From Firmicutes bacterium UBA911 (GTDB taxonomy: Bacteria; Bacillota; Desulfotomaculia; Desulfotomaculales; Desulforudaceae), in the NCBI GenBank assembly GCA_002294005.1, contig DBEH01000018.1:1-11180 (forward strand): a DNA stretch of 11,180 nt, in the 5' to 3' direction. Made by a program: the position numbers and the translations under genes. Under the pieces are notes generated by a model. The model was given only the letters and a program-made list of their open reading frames with translations, was not told the DNA's origin and did not search any database. Positions 3,981-11,180 of this stretch are shown piece after piece; position 1 is the stretch's first letter, and the number at the start of each line of letters is the position of its first letter.

Positions 3981-6900
3981 ATGCCTGCCGTCAAGCCCAG
4001 GGAGCGCCGTCTTTTTGGTGAACTTCGAGAGGTCCTCGATCTTCCCGACCTGGTGGAGGTTCAGAAGCGTTCTTACGATTGGTTTTTGGACAAGGGCCTG
4101 CGCGAGGTGTTCCACGACGTCTCCCCGATCCAGGATTTTACCGGCAACCTGGTGCTGGAATTCCTGGACTACCAGTTGGGGGAGCCCAAGTACACCGTTC
4201 CCGAATGCAAGGACCGCGACGTCACCTATTCCGCCTCGATGCGCCTCAAGGTCCGCCTGATCAACCGGGAGACCGGCGAGGTCAAGGAACAAGACGTGTT
4301 TATGGGCGACTTCCCGTTAATGACCGACAAGGGAACCTTCATTATTAACGGGGCCGAGAGAGTCATTGTCAGTCAATTGGTTCGCTCGCCCGGGGTGTAC
4401 TTCGACATCCAACCCGATCCCAGCGGCAAACAGATTTACAGCGCCACCGTCATTCCGAACCGGGGGGCGTGGCTGGAGTTCGAGACCGACATCCAGGACC
4501 AGATCTGGGTGCGGGTCGACCGGACCCGGAAGATTCCGGCCACGGTGCTGATCAAAGCCCTGGGCTTCGGGAGCAAAGCGCGCATCCTGGACCTTTTCGA
4601 CCAGCACAAGAGCATTCAGGAAACCCTCACCAAGGACAACACGGACAGTGAGGAAGACGCCCTCATTGAGATCTACAAGCGTTTGCGGCCGGGGGAACCG
4701 CCGACCGCCGACAGTGCCCGTTCCCTGCTGGAGACCCTTTTCTTCGACCCGAAGCGGTACGACCTGGCGGACGTCGGGCGCTACAAGCTGCTTAAGAAGT
4801 TGAAGCACGGGGTGCTCTACCGTTTCGACCAGGAGCAGAGCGGCCGGACCGAATTCGACCCCCACCTGAAGCGGGAAGTGCCGGTGGAGCGCAAGTTCAT
4901 CCGTGAACTCACCCGCGACGACATCCTGGCGACCATCCGCTACCTGATCCGGCTGACGCAGGGCGAGGGCCGGGCCGACGACATCGACCACCTGGGCAAC
5001 CGCCGGCTGCGGTCGGTGGGCGAGCTTTTGCAGAACCAGTTCCGGATCGGCCTGGCGCGGATGGAACGGGTGGTGCGGGAGCGCATGACCATTCAGGACG
5101 TCGAGGTGATCACCCCGCAGGCCCTGATCAACATCCGCCCCGTGGTGGCGTCGATCAAGGAGTTCTTCGGTTCGAGCCAATTGTCCCAGTTCATGGACCA
5201 GACCAACCCGTTGGCCGAACTGACCCACAAGCGCCGGCTCTCGGCCCTGGGTCCGGGAGGCCTCTCGCGGGAGCGGGCCGGGTTCGAGGTGCGGGACGTG
5301 CACCACTCCCATTACGGCCGGGTGTGTCCGATCGAGACTCCGGAGGGTCCGAACATCGGTCTCATCGGGTCGTTGACCACCTACGCGCGGGTGAACGAGT
5401 TCGGGTTTGTGGAAACCCCGTACCAGAAGGTGAACAAAGAAAACCGGCGGGTCACCGTCGAGATCGCGTATTTGGCCGCCGACGAAGAAGAAGAATACGT
5501 GATCGCCCAGGCGAACGCCGAGTTGGATGAGGACGGGCGCTTCGTGGCGAACCGGGTGGACTGCCGCTACCGGGGTGAGATCATGGTGGTCGACGCCGAC
5601 CGGGTCGACTATGTGGACGTGTCACCCAAACAGGTGTTTTCGGTCGCGACGTCCCTGATCCCCTTCCTGGAGCATGACGATGCCAACCGGGCCCTGATGG
5701 GGGCCAACATGCAGCGCCAGGCCGTACCGCTTTTGATTTCCGAGGCGCCCTACATCGGCACCGGCATCGAAGAAAAGGCGGCCTATGACTCCGGAGTACT
5801 GGTGATCGCCGAGAAGGGCGGGGTCGTAGAGCGGGTGACTTCCACCGAGATCAAGATCCGTACCGCTTCCGGGGCCATCGATCACTACCGCCTGGCCAAA
5901 TTCGGACGGTCCAACCAGGGCACCTGTTTCAACCAGCGCCCGATCGTCTCCCGGGGCGAAAGAATCGCCGGCGGGCAGGTGATCGCGGACGGTCCGTGCA
6001 CCGACCACGGCGAACTGGCGCTGGGCCGGAACGTCCTGACCGCGTTCATGCCCTGGGAAGGTTACAACTACGAAGACGCGATTCTGGTGAGTGATAAGCT
6101 CGTCAAGGAAGACCTCTACACCTCGATTCACATCGAGGAGTACGAGTGCGACGCCCGGGACACCAAACTGGGCCCGGAGGAAATCACCAGGGACATTCCC
6201 AACGTTGGGGACGAGGCTTTGAAAGACCTGGACGACCGGGGCGTAATCCGGATCGGGGCCGAGGTCCGGTCCGGCGACATCCTGGTCGGCAAGGTGACGC
6301 CCAAAGGTGAAACCGAGCTTACCGCCGAGGAACGGCTGCTCCGGGCGATCTTCGGGGAGAAGGCCCGCGAGGTTCGGGACACCTCGTTGCGGGTGCCGCA
6401 CGGCGAATCGGGTAAAGTGGTCGATGTAAAAGTGTTCTCCCGGGAAAACGGCGACGAGCTGCCTCCGGGAGTAAACCGGCTGGTGCGTGCGTACGTCGCC
6501 CAAAAACGGAAACTCTCCGAAGGCGACAAGATGGCTGGCCGTCACGGGAACAAGGGAGTCATCGCCCGGATCATGCCCGAGGAGGACATGCCGTTTATGC
6601 CGGACGGCACCCCGATCGAGGTGGTGTTGAATCCCCTGGGGGTACCGTCCCGGATGAACATCGGCCAGGTGTTCGAGTCCCACCTGGGGTGGGCGGCCAA
6701 GATCCTGGGCTACACCATCGCCACCCCGGTGTTCAGCGGCGCCAGTGAGGCCGAAATCGTCAAGACTTTGGAGAAGTCCGGCCTGCCGGTGGACGGCAAG
6801 GTGTGGCTGCGTGACGGGCGGACCGGTAAGGAATTCGACAATCCGGTGACCGTCGGTTACCTGTATATGCTCAAATTGGCCCACCTGGTCGACGACAAGA

Positions 6901-7511
6901 TTCACGCCCGTTCCACCGGGCCGTATTCCCTGGTGACTCAACAGCCGCTGGGCGGGAAGGCCCAGTTCGGGGGACAGCGCTTCGGGGAAATGGAGGTTTG
7001 GGCGCTGGAGGCTTACGGCGCCGCCTATACCCTGCAGGAAATCCTGACGGTGAAGTCGGACGACGTGGTCGGCCGGGTGAAAACATACGAGGCCATCGTA
7101 AAAGGCGAAAATATTCCCGAACCCGGAGTGCCCGAGTCCTTCAAGGTGCTGATCAAGGAACTGCAGAGCCTGGGTCTGGACGTAAAGGTTCTGACCGAGG
7201 AGAATGCCGAAATCCAAATCAAGGAGCTTGATGAAGACGTGACCGAAACCGGCAAGGAACTGGGGCTCGACATCCGGATGCCGGAGCGGAGGACCAAGGC
7301 GGTGTCTGCTGAAGAAGAGGATGAGCTCCAGGGCGGGGTAGGTCTTTTGCACGGCACGGCTGTTGTACCGGCCGACGAGGGGGATGAGGATGACGAAGAA
7401 GAACTCGAAAAGCCCCTGCGCGGATTGTTCTCGTTGGTGATCGGCGAGGAAGAGGACGAAGAAACCGGCGGCGGCTTTGGAGACACCGAGGAAGAAAGGG
7501 AAGGGGAGTAG
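3981..7511 (+). CDS. rpoB: DNA-directed RNA polymerase subunit beta
   Basis: This is the second-largest catalytic subunit of RNA polymerase, 1176 residues, close to the Firmicutes norm (about 1190). The rifampicin pocket, G-S-S-Q-L-S-Q-F-M-D-Q (from residue 397) through A-L-G-P-G-G-L (428), is intact. D406, H416 and S421 correspond to E. coli D516, H526 and S531, so no classical resistance change is seen. The active-site lysines are K850 and K858 in K-M-A-G-R-H-G-N-K-G (E. coli K1065 and K1073). G-Y-N-Y-E-D-A-I-L and the C-terminal clamp motif G-G-K-A-Q-F-G-G-Q-R-F-G (about 991-1002) are present. The last 70 residues are highly acidic with a hydrophobic island. The ATG is fixed by an in-frame TGA 6 nt upstream and AGGGGG at 3968-3973. 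rpoC follows after 73 nt. Confidence 0.98.
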   Translation: MPAVKPRERRLFGELREVLDLPDLVEVQKRSYDWFLDKGLREVFHDVSPIQDFTGNLVLEFLDYQLGEPKYTVPECKDRDVTYSASMRLKVRLINRETGEVKEQDVFMGDFPLMTDKGTFIINGAERVIVSQLVRSPGVYFDIQPDPSGKQIYSATVIPNRGAWLEFETDIQDQIWVRVDRTRKIPATVLIKALGFGSKARILDLFDQHKSIQETLTKDNTDSEEDALIEIYKRLRPGEPPTADSARSLLETLFFDPKRYDLADVGRYKLLKKLKHGVLYRFDQEQSGRTEFDPHLKREVPVERKFIRELTRDDILATIRYLIRLTQGEGRADDIDHLGNRRLRSVGELLQNQFRIGLARMERVVRERMTIQDVEVITPQALINIRPVVASIKEFFGSSQLSQFMDQTNPLAELTHKRRLSALGPGGLSRERAGFEVRDVHHSHYGRVCPIETPEGPNIGLIGSLTTYARVNEFGFVETPYQKVNKENRRVTVEIAYLAADEEEEYVIAQANAELDEDGRFVANRVDCRYRGEIMVVDADRVDYVDVSPKQVFSVATSLIPFLEHDDANRALMGANMQRQAVPLLISEAPYIGTGIEEKAAYDSGVLVIAEKGGVVERVTSTEIKIRTASGAIDHYRLAKFGRSNQGTCFNQRPIVSRGERIAGGQVIADGPCTDHGELALGRNVLTAFMPWEGYNYEDAILVSDKLVKEDLYTSIHIEEYECDARDTKLGPEEITRDIPNVGDEALKDLDDRGVIRIGAEVRSGDILVGKVTPKGETELTAEERLLRAIFGEKAREVRDTSLRVPHGESGKVVDVKVFSRENGDELPPGVNRLVRAYVAQKRKLSEGDKMAGRHGNKGVIARIMPEEDMPFMPDGTPIEVVLNPLGVPSRMNIGQVFESHLGWAAKILGYTIATPVFSGASEAEIVKTLEKSGLPVDGKVWLRDGRTGKEFDNPVTVGYLYMLKLAHLVDDKIHARSTGPYSLVTQQPLGGKAQFGGQRFGEMEVWALEAYGAAYTLQEILTVKSDDVVGRVKTYEAIVKGENIPEPGVPESFKVLIKELQSLGLDVKVLTEENAEIQIKELDEDVTETGKELGLDIRMPERRTKAVSAEEEDELQGGVGLLHGTAVVPADEGDEDDEEELEKPLRGLFSLVIGEEEDEETGGGFGDTEEEREGE

Positions 7512-7545
7512 AGGCGGCCGGATTCTTGGCTTGCGTTAACCTGTT

Positions 7546-7564
7546 GACTGCGACCGACGACTAC
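7546..7564. repeat. GAC-rich degenerate repeat in the rpoB-rpoC gap
   Basis: The stretch is built from GACTGC, GACCGAC and GACTAC words and resembles 2627-2644 in the rplJ leader (GACTGACGACCGACTACC). The match has a small insertion/deletion, so it may be a degraded copy of an interspersed repeat or chance. Confidence 0.3.
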
Positions 7565-7584
7565 TTCGGGAGGGAGCAAGCTTA

Positions 7585-10500
7585 GTGCTGGATCTCACCA
7601 ATTTTGACCGGATCAGAATCGGGCTGGCATCTTGGGACCACATCACCACCTGGTCCCACGGCGAAGTTAAAAAGCCGGAGACCATCAACTACCGGACTCT
7701 GAAACCGGAACGCGACGGGCTGTTTTGCGAGCGGATCTTTGGACCGACCCGGGACTGGGAATGCTACTGCGGCAAGTATAAGAGGGTACGCTACAAAGGC
7801 ATGGTCTGCGACCGCTGCGGCGTCGAGGTCACCCGTTCCAAGGTGCGCCGGGAACGATTGGGGCACATCAGACTGGCCGCGCCGGTATCCCATATCTGGT
7901 ACTTCAAAGGGATTCCGTCCCGGATGGGGCTCTTGCTCGATATGTCCCCGCGTGCTCTGGAAAAAGTGCTGTACTACGTTTCTTATATCGTCACCGAGCC
8001 CGGGAGTACCCCGCTGTTCAAGAAACAGTTGTTGACCGAGCAGGAATACCGCGAGTTCCGCGATAAGCACGGAGGCGATTTTCAGGCCACCATGGGCGCC
8101 GAGGCGATCCTGCGCCTCCTGGAAGAAATCGACCTCAACGAGCTGGCCGCCGAACTGCGGCAGGAGATCCGGGATGTGACCGGACAGCGCCGCATCCGGG
8201 CGATCCGCCGGCTGGAGGTGGCCGAGTCCTTCCGCAAGTCCCAGAACAGCCCGGCCTGGATGATCGTGCAGGTGCTCCCGGTCATCCCGCCGGAACTCAG
8301 GCCGATGGTACAACTCGACGGGGGACGCTTCGCCACCTCGGATTTGAATGACCTCTACCGGCGCGTGATCAACCGGAACAACCGGTTAAAGCGCCTGCTC
8401 GAACTGGGCGCGCCGGACATCATCGTCCGCAACGAGAAGCGCATGCTCCAGGAGGCGGTCGACGCCCTGATCGACAACGGGAGGCGGGGCCGGCCGGTGA
8501 CCGGGCCCGGGAACCGCCCGCTGAAGTCCTTGAGCGACATGCTCAAAGGGAAGCAGGGGCGTTTCCGGCAGAACCTTTTGGGCAAGCGGGTCGATTACTC
8601 TGGCCGTTCGGTGATCGTGGTCGGCCCCTCGTTGAAGCTGCACCAGTGCGGCCTGCCCAAGGAGATGGCGCTCGAGCTTTTTAAGCCGTTTGTAATGAAG
8701 CGCTTGGTCGGTGACGGCTACGCCCACAACATCAAAAGCGCCAAGCGCAAGGTGGAGCGGGTGCGGCCCGAGGTCTGGGACGTGCTGGAGGACGTGATCA
8801 AGGAGCACCCGGTCCTTTTGAACCGGGCGCCCACCCTGCACCGCCTGGGGATCCAGGCCTTTGAGCCGGTGCTGGTCGAGGGCCGGGCCATTCAGATTCA
8901 CCCGCTGGTGTGCACGGCCTACAACGCCGACTTCGACGGTGACCAAATGGCGGTGCACGTGCCGCTTTCGGCGGAGGCCCAGACCGAAGCCCGGCTCCTG
9001 ATGCTGTCCACCTACAATATTTTGAACCCGAAGGACGGCCGGCCGGTGACCATCCCCACCCAGGACATGGTGCTCGGGATTTACTATCTGACCATTGAGC
9101 GCCCGGGAGCCCGGGGTGAGGGGAAGGCTTTTCGCGACTTCAACGAGGCCGTCCTGGCCTATGAGTCCGAGACTGTCGGACTGCACGCGTTAATCAAAGT
9201 GAAAAAAGAGGGCACGCTTCTGCAGACCACCGTGGGACGGCTGGTGTTCAACGAGGCGATGCCGCCGGAAATAAGCTACATCAACAAGCTGGTGGACAAG
9301 AAGGAACTGAGCATCATCGTCGACCGGTGCTACCGCCGCCTGGGGTACAAGCGGACGGCCGAGCTTCTGGACGGCATTAAGCAACTCGGCTTCAAGTACG
9401 CCACTCAGGGCGGGCTGACCATCGGGATGAACGACATTGTGATCCCGGAACGCAAAAAGGAGATCCTGGGCGAGGCCGAGGGCCACGTGGAAATGATCGA
9501 GGATCAGTACCGGCGCGGGCTGATCACCTTTGACGAGAAATACCGCCAGACCATCGATATCTGGAACCGGGCCACGGAGCTCGTTACCCAGGAGCTTTTG
9601 AACACCCTGGACCGCTTCAACCCGGTATACATGATGGCTACCTCGGGCGCCCGGGGCAACATCCAACAGATCCGGCAGCTGGCCGGCCTGCGCGGCTTGA
9701 TGGCCGACCCTTCGGGACGGATCATCGACCTGCCGATCAAGGCGAACTTCCGGGAGGGGCTCTCGGTGCTTGAGTACTTCATCTCCACCCACGGCGCGCG
9801 CAAGGGTCTGGCGGACACCGCGCTGCGGACCGCCGACTCGGGCTACCTGACCCGGAGGCTGGTGGATGTGGCCCAGGACGTGATCGTGCGGGAAATAGAC
9901 TGCGGGACCGACGAGTACGTCGAGGTCGGTGACGTGCGTGACGGCACGGAGATTATCGAAGTGCTTATCGACCGGATTGTGGGCCGCACCGCGGGGTTAC
10001 CCGTCGTCCACCCGGAAACGAGGGCCGTAATCGTCGACGCCGGGCGGGAAATCCTGGAGGAGGCCGCGGAAGAGATTGAGAAGGCCGGGATCAAGAAGGT
10101 GGCGCTCCGCTCGGTGTTCGTCTGCAAAACCCGGCACGGGGTGTGCAAGAAGTGCTACGGGCGCAACCTGGCGACCGGCCGGGCCGTGGACATCGGTGAG
10201 GCGATCGGCATCATTGCCGCGCAGTCCATCGGTGAGCCCGGCACCCAGTTGACCATGCGCACCTTCCACACCGGCGGCGTGGCCGGGGAAGACATTACCC
10301 AGGGTCTGCCGCGCGTGGAGGAGCTTTTTGAAGCCCGGCGCCCCAAGGGGCAGGCGATTGTGGCCGAGATCGACGGGGTGGTGGAGGTCCGCGAGGTGAA
10401 GGGCCGGCGGGAGACCGAAATCCGGAGCGAGACCGGCGAGCGCGTGCAGTACGCCATTCCGTTCGGTGCCCGCCTGAAAGTCCAGAACGGGGACTACATC

Positions 10501-11046
10501 GAGGCCGGGGACGAACTGTCCGAGGGTTCGATCAATCCGCACGACCTTTTAAAAATCAAGGGTCCGACGGCGGTACAGCAGTACCTCCTGCGGGAAGTCC
10601 AGCGGGTGTACCGGATGCAGGGCGTGGACATCAACGACAAGCACATCGAGGTGGTTATCCGCCAGATGCTGCGCAAAGTAAAAGTCGAAGAACCTGGAGA
10701 CACCGAATTCCTGCCCGGCAGCCTGGTCGACATCCTGGACCTGGATGAAGAGAACCGGCGCGTGGAGGCGGGCGGCGCCAACCCGGCCACCAGCAAGTCC
10801 GTGCTGCTCGGCATCACCAAGGCTTCACTGGCCACGGACTCCTTCCTGTCGGCGGCCTCCTTCCAGGAGACCACGCGGGTCCTGACGGAGGCGGCCATCA
10901 AGGGCAAGGTGGACCCGCTTTTGGGCTTGAAGGAAAACGTGATCATCGGCAAGCTGATTCCGGCCGGCACCGGCATGAACCGCTACCGGAGCATCGAGGT
11001 CGACCAGGCGGCGGAAATCCCGGCCGAGGAACTCCCGGCCCACTAG
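7585..11046 (+). CDS. rpoC: DNA-directed RNA polymerase subunit beta'
   Basis: This is the largest RNA polymerase subunit, holding the catalytic magnesium, at 1153 residues. The N-terminal zinc ribbon uses C60, C62, C75 and C78. The catalytic motif N-A-D-F-D-G-D-Q is at 447-454, with D449, D451 and D453 as the metal ligands. The second zinc site uses C773, C847, C854 and C857. The trigger-loop region R-T-F-H-T-G-G has H895 and continues directly into V-A-G-E-D-I-T-Q-G-L-P-R-V-E-E-L-F-E-A-R, without the long insertion of proteobacterial beta'. The GTG start gives M-L-D-L-T-N-F-D, matching the B. subtilis-type N-terminus, with GGGAGGGA (7568-7575) 9 nt upstream. It shares the rpoB transcript; no promoter or terminator is seen in the gap. 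Palindromes follow the stop codon. Confidence 0.98.
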   Translation: MLDLTNFDRIRIGLASWDHITTWSHGEVKKPETINYRTLKPERDGLFCERIFGPTRDWECYCGKYKRVRYKGMVCDRCGVEVTRSKVRRERLGHIRLAAPVSHIWYFKGIPSRMGLLLDMSPRALEKVLYYVSYIVTEPGSTPLFKKQLLTEQEYREFRDKHGGDFQATMGAEAILRLLEEIDLNELAAELRQEIRDVTGQRRIRAIRRLEVAESFRKSQNSPAWMIVQVLPVIPPELRPMVQLDGGRFATSDLNDLYRRVINRNNRLKRLLELGAPDIIVRNEKRMLQEAVDALIDNGRRGRPVTGPGNRPLKSLSDMLKGKQGRFRQNLLGKRVDYSGRSVIVVGPSLKLHQCGLPKEMALELFKPFVMKRLVGDGYAHNIKSAKRKVERVRPEVWDVLEDVIKEHPVLLNRAPTLHRLGIQAFEPVLVEGRAIQIHPLVCTAYNADFDGDQMAVHVPLSAEAQTEARLLMLSTYNILNPKDGRPVTIPTQDMVLGIYYLTIERPGARGEGKAFRDFNEAVLAYESETVGLHALIKVKKEGTLLQTTVGRLVFNEAMPPEISYINKLVDKKELSIIVDRCYRRLGYKRTAELLDGIKQLGFKYATQGGLTIGMNDIVIPERKKEILGEAEGHVEMIEDQYRRGLITFDEKYRQTIDIWNRATELVTQELLNTLDRFNPVYMMATSGARGNIQQIRQLAGLRGLMADPSGRIIDLPIKANFREGLSVLEYFISTHGARKGLADTALRTADSGYLTRRLVDVAQDVIVREIDCGTDEYVEVGDVRDGTEIIEVLIDRIVGRTAGLPVVHPETRAVIVDAGREILEEAAEEIEKAGIKKVALRSVFVCKTRHGVCKKCYGRNLATGRAVDIGEAIGIIAAQSIGEPGTQLTMRTFHTGGVAGEDITQGLPRVEELFEARRPKGQAIVAEIDGVVEVREVKGRRETEIRSETGERVQYAIPFGARLKVQNGDYIEAGDELSEGSINPHDLLKIKGPTAVQQYLLREVQRVYRMQGVDINDKHIEVVIRQMLRKVKVEEPGDTEFLPGSLVDILDLDEENRRVEAGGANPATSKSVLLGITKASLATDSFLSAASFQETTRVLTEAAIKGKVDPLLGLKENVIIGKLIPAGTGMNRYRSIEVDQAAEIPAEELPAH

Positions 11047-11075
11047 CCAAAAAGGTGTCAGACACCTTTTTGGCT
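11045..11075. repeat. Palindrome 1 after rpoC (possible terminator)
   Basis: Arms AAAAAGGTGTC (11049-11059) and GACACCTTTTT (11061-11071) flank a single central A. Four further bases on each side (AGCC / GGCT) extend the symmetry to 15 bp per arm and include the end of the rpoC stop codon. The run of A before and T after a G-C-containing stem means it could act as an intrinsic terminator on both strands. Similar GGTGTC/GACACC palindromes are, to my knowledge, scattered in many bacterial genomes. Confidence 0.8.
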
Positions 11076-11099
11076 TCCCTGAAAAGGCGACTGTCCGTG

Positions 11100-11123
11100 A
11101 AAAAGGTGTCTGACACCTTTTTT
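11100..11123. repeat. Palindrome 2 after rpoC, inverted copy
   Basis: Arms AAAAAGGTGTC (11100-11110) and GACACCTTTTT (11112-11122) flank a central T, with one extra T after. It is the exact reverse complement of the 23-bp core of palindrome 1, and the two cores are 28 bp apart. It has its own T-run and could be a second terminator. Confidence 0.8.
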
Positions 11124-11142
11124 GGGGGGTAGCGGTCCGTTT

Positions 11143-11180
11143 ATGGTTCCGGCCCTCAAGGGACTACGCAAAAAACGAAG
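11143..11180 (+). CDS. Possible start of a downstream gene (partial, uncertain)
   Basis: An ATG at 11143 opens a frame without stop to the window edge, reading M-V-P-A-L-K-G-L-R-K-K-R. In Firmicutes the gene after rpoC is often a small L7Ae-family ribosomal protein, and a short basic start would fit. The nearest purine-rich site is GGGGGG at 11124-11129, too far for a normal ribosome binding site. Twelve codons are not enough to identify a family, so this is only a candidate. Confidence 0.25.
   Translation, partial: MVPALKGLRKKR

Noticed and set aside
3856..4260. Open frame overlapping the rpoB leader and the start of rpoB
   Set aside because: It is out of frame with rpoB, shows no family resemblance in translation and covers the promoter-proximal leader; it is a chance frame.
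5622..7352. Long reverse-strand open frame (576 codons) opposite rpoB, and similar ones opposite rpoC and rplA
   Set aside because: These are mirror frames produced by GC-rich codon use in the forward genes. Their products resemble no family I recognise and the forward proteins are fully conserved.
7544..7572. TTGACT in the rpoB-rpoC gap as an internal promoter
   Set aside because: The position of a -10 box is occupied by GC-rich sequence (TTCGGG), so no promoter can be supported.
1..11180. A new mobile, defence or biosynthetic system
   Set aside because: Every sizeable gene is a recognised housekeeping gene in standard order. No integrase, transposase, CRISPR repeats or toxin-antitoxin pair is visible on either strand.

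Overview
The window is a chromosomal core block of a GC-rich (about 60% by eye) Gram-positive-type bacterium. It carries the classic translation/transcription cluster, all on the + strand: tuf (last codons only), rpmG, secE, nusG, rplK, rplA, rplJ, rplL, rpoB, rpoC. The organism is most likely a Firmicute of the Clostridia, in the Desulfotomaculum/Pelotomaculum/Desulforudis neighbourhood. The reasons are a NusG and RpoC that read like the Bacillus/Clostridia versions, a beta' subunit without the large proteobacterial trigger-loop insertion, strong AGGAGG ribosome binding sites, frequent TTG and GTG starts, and an L10-type mRNA leader before rplJ. The genus is a guess; the phylum is fairly secure.

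Layout. 1-28 is the end of a probable tuf gene, followed by a hairpin terminator (43-73) and a sigma-A-type promoter with an extended -10 (91-119). That promoter should drive rpmG (177-326), secE (351-728), nusG (776-1312), rplK (1356-1784) and rplA (1835-2530). A terminator-shaped hairpin sits between secE and nusG and ends exactly at the nusG start codon. Between rplA and rplJ lies a structured leader (about 2571-2741) with an attenuator. rplJ (2760-3287) and rplL (3336-3716) follow and end in a strong terminator (3734-3780). A near-consensus promoter (3818-3846) then starts a separate rpoB-rpoC unit (3981-7511 and 7585-11046), whose 5' leader can fold into alternative hairpins and a terminator-like stem. 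After rpoC come two 23-bp palindromes in opposite orientation, and possibly the first codons of another gene.

How it works together. The genes supply ribosomal stalk and L1-arm proteins (L11, L1, L10, L7/L12), L33, a translocon subunit (SecE), a transcription elongation factor (NusG) and the two large RNA polymerase subunits. The sequence suggests expression is divided at four points: the hairpin before nusG, the L10 leader, the rplL terminator with the rpoB promoter, and the rpoB leader. Regulation at these points is inferred from structure only.

The proteins are ordinary members of their families. I see no phage, CRISPR, transposase or defence genes and no new protein system. The parts worth a second look are non-coding (leaders, hairpins, palindromes) plus two low-complexity protein regions: a KDPR-repeat N-terminus on SecE and an acidic RpoB tail with a hydrophobic island.
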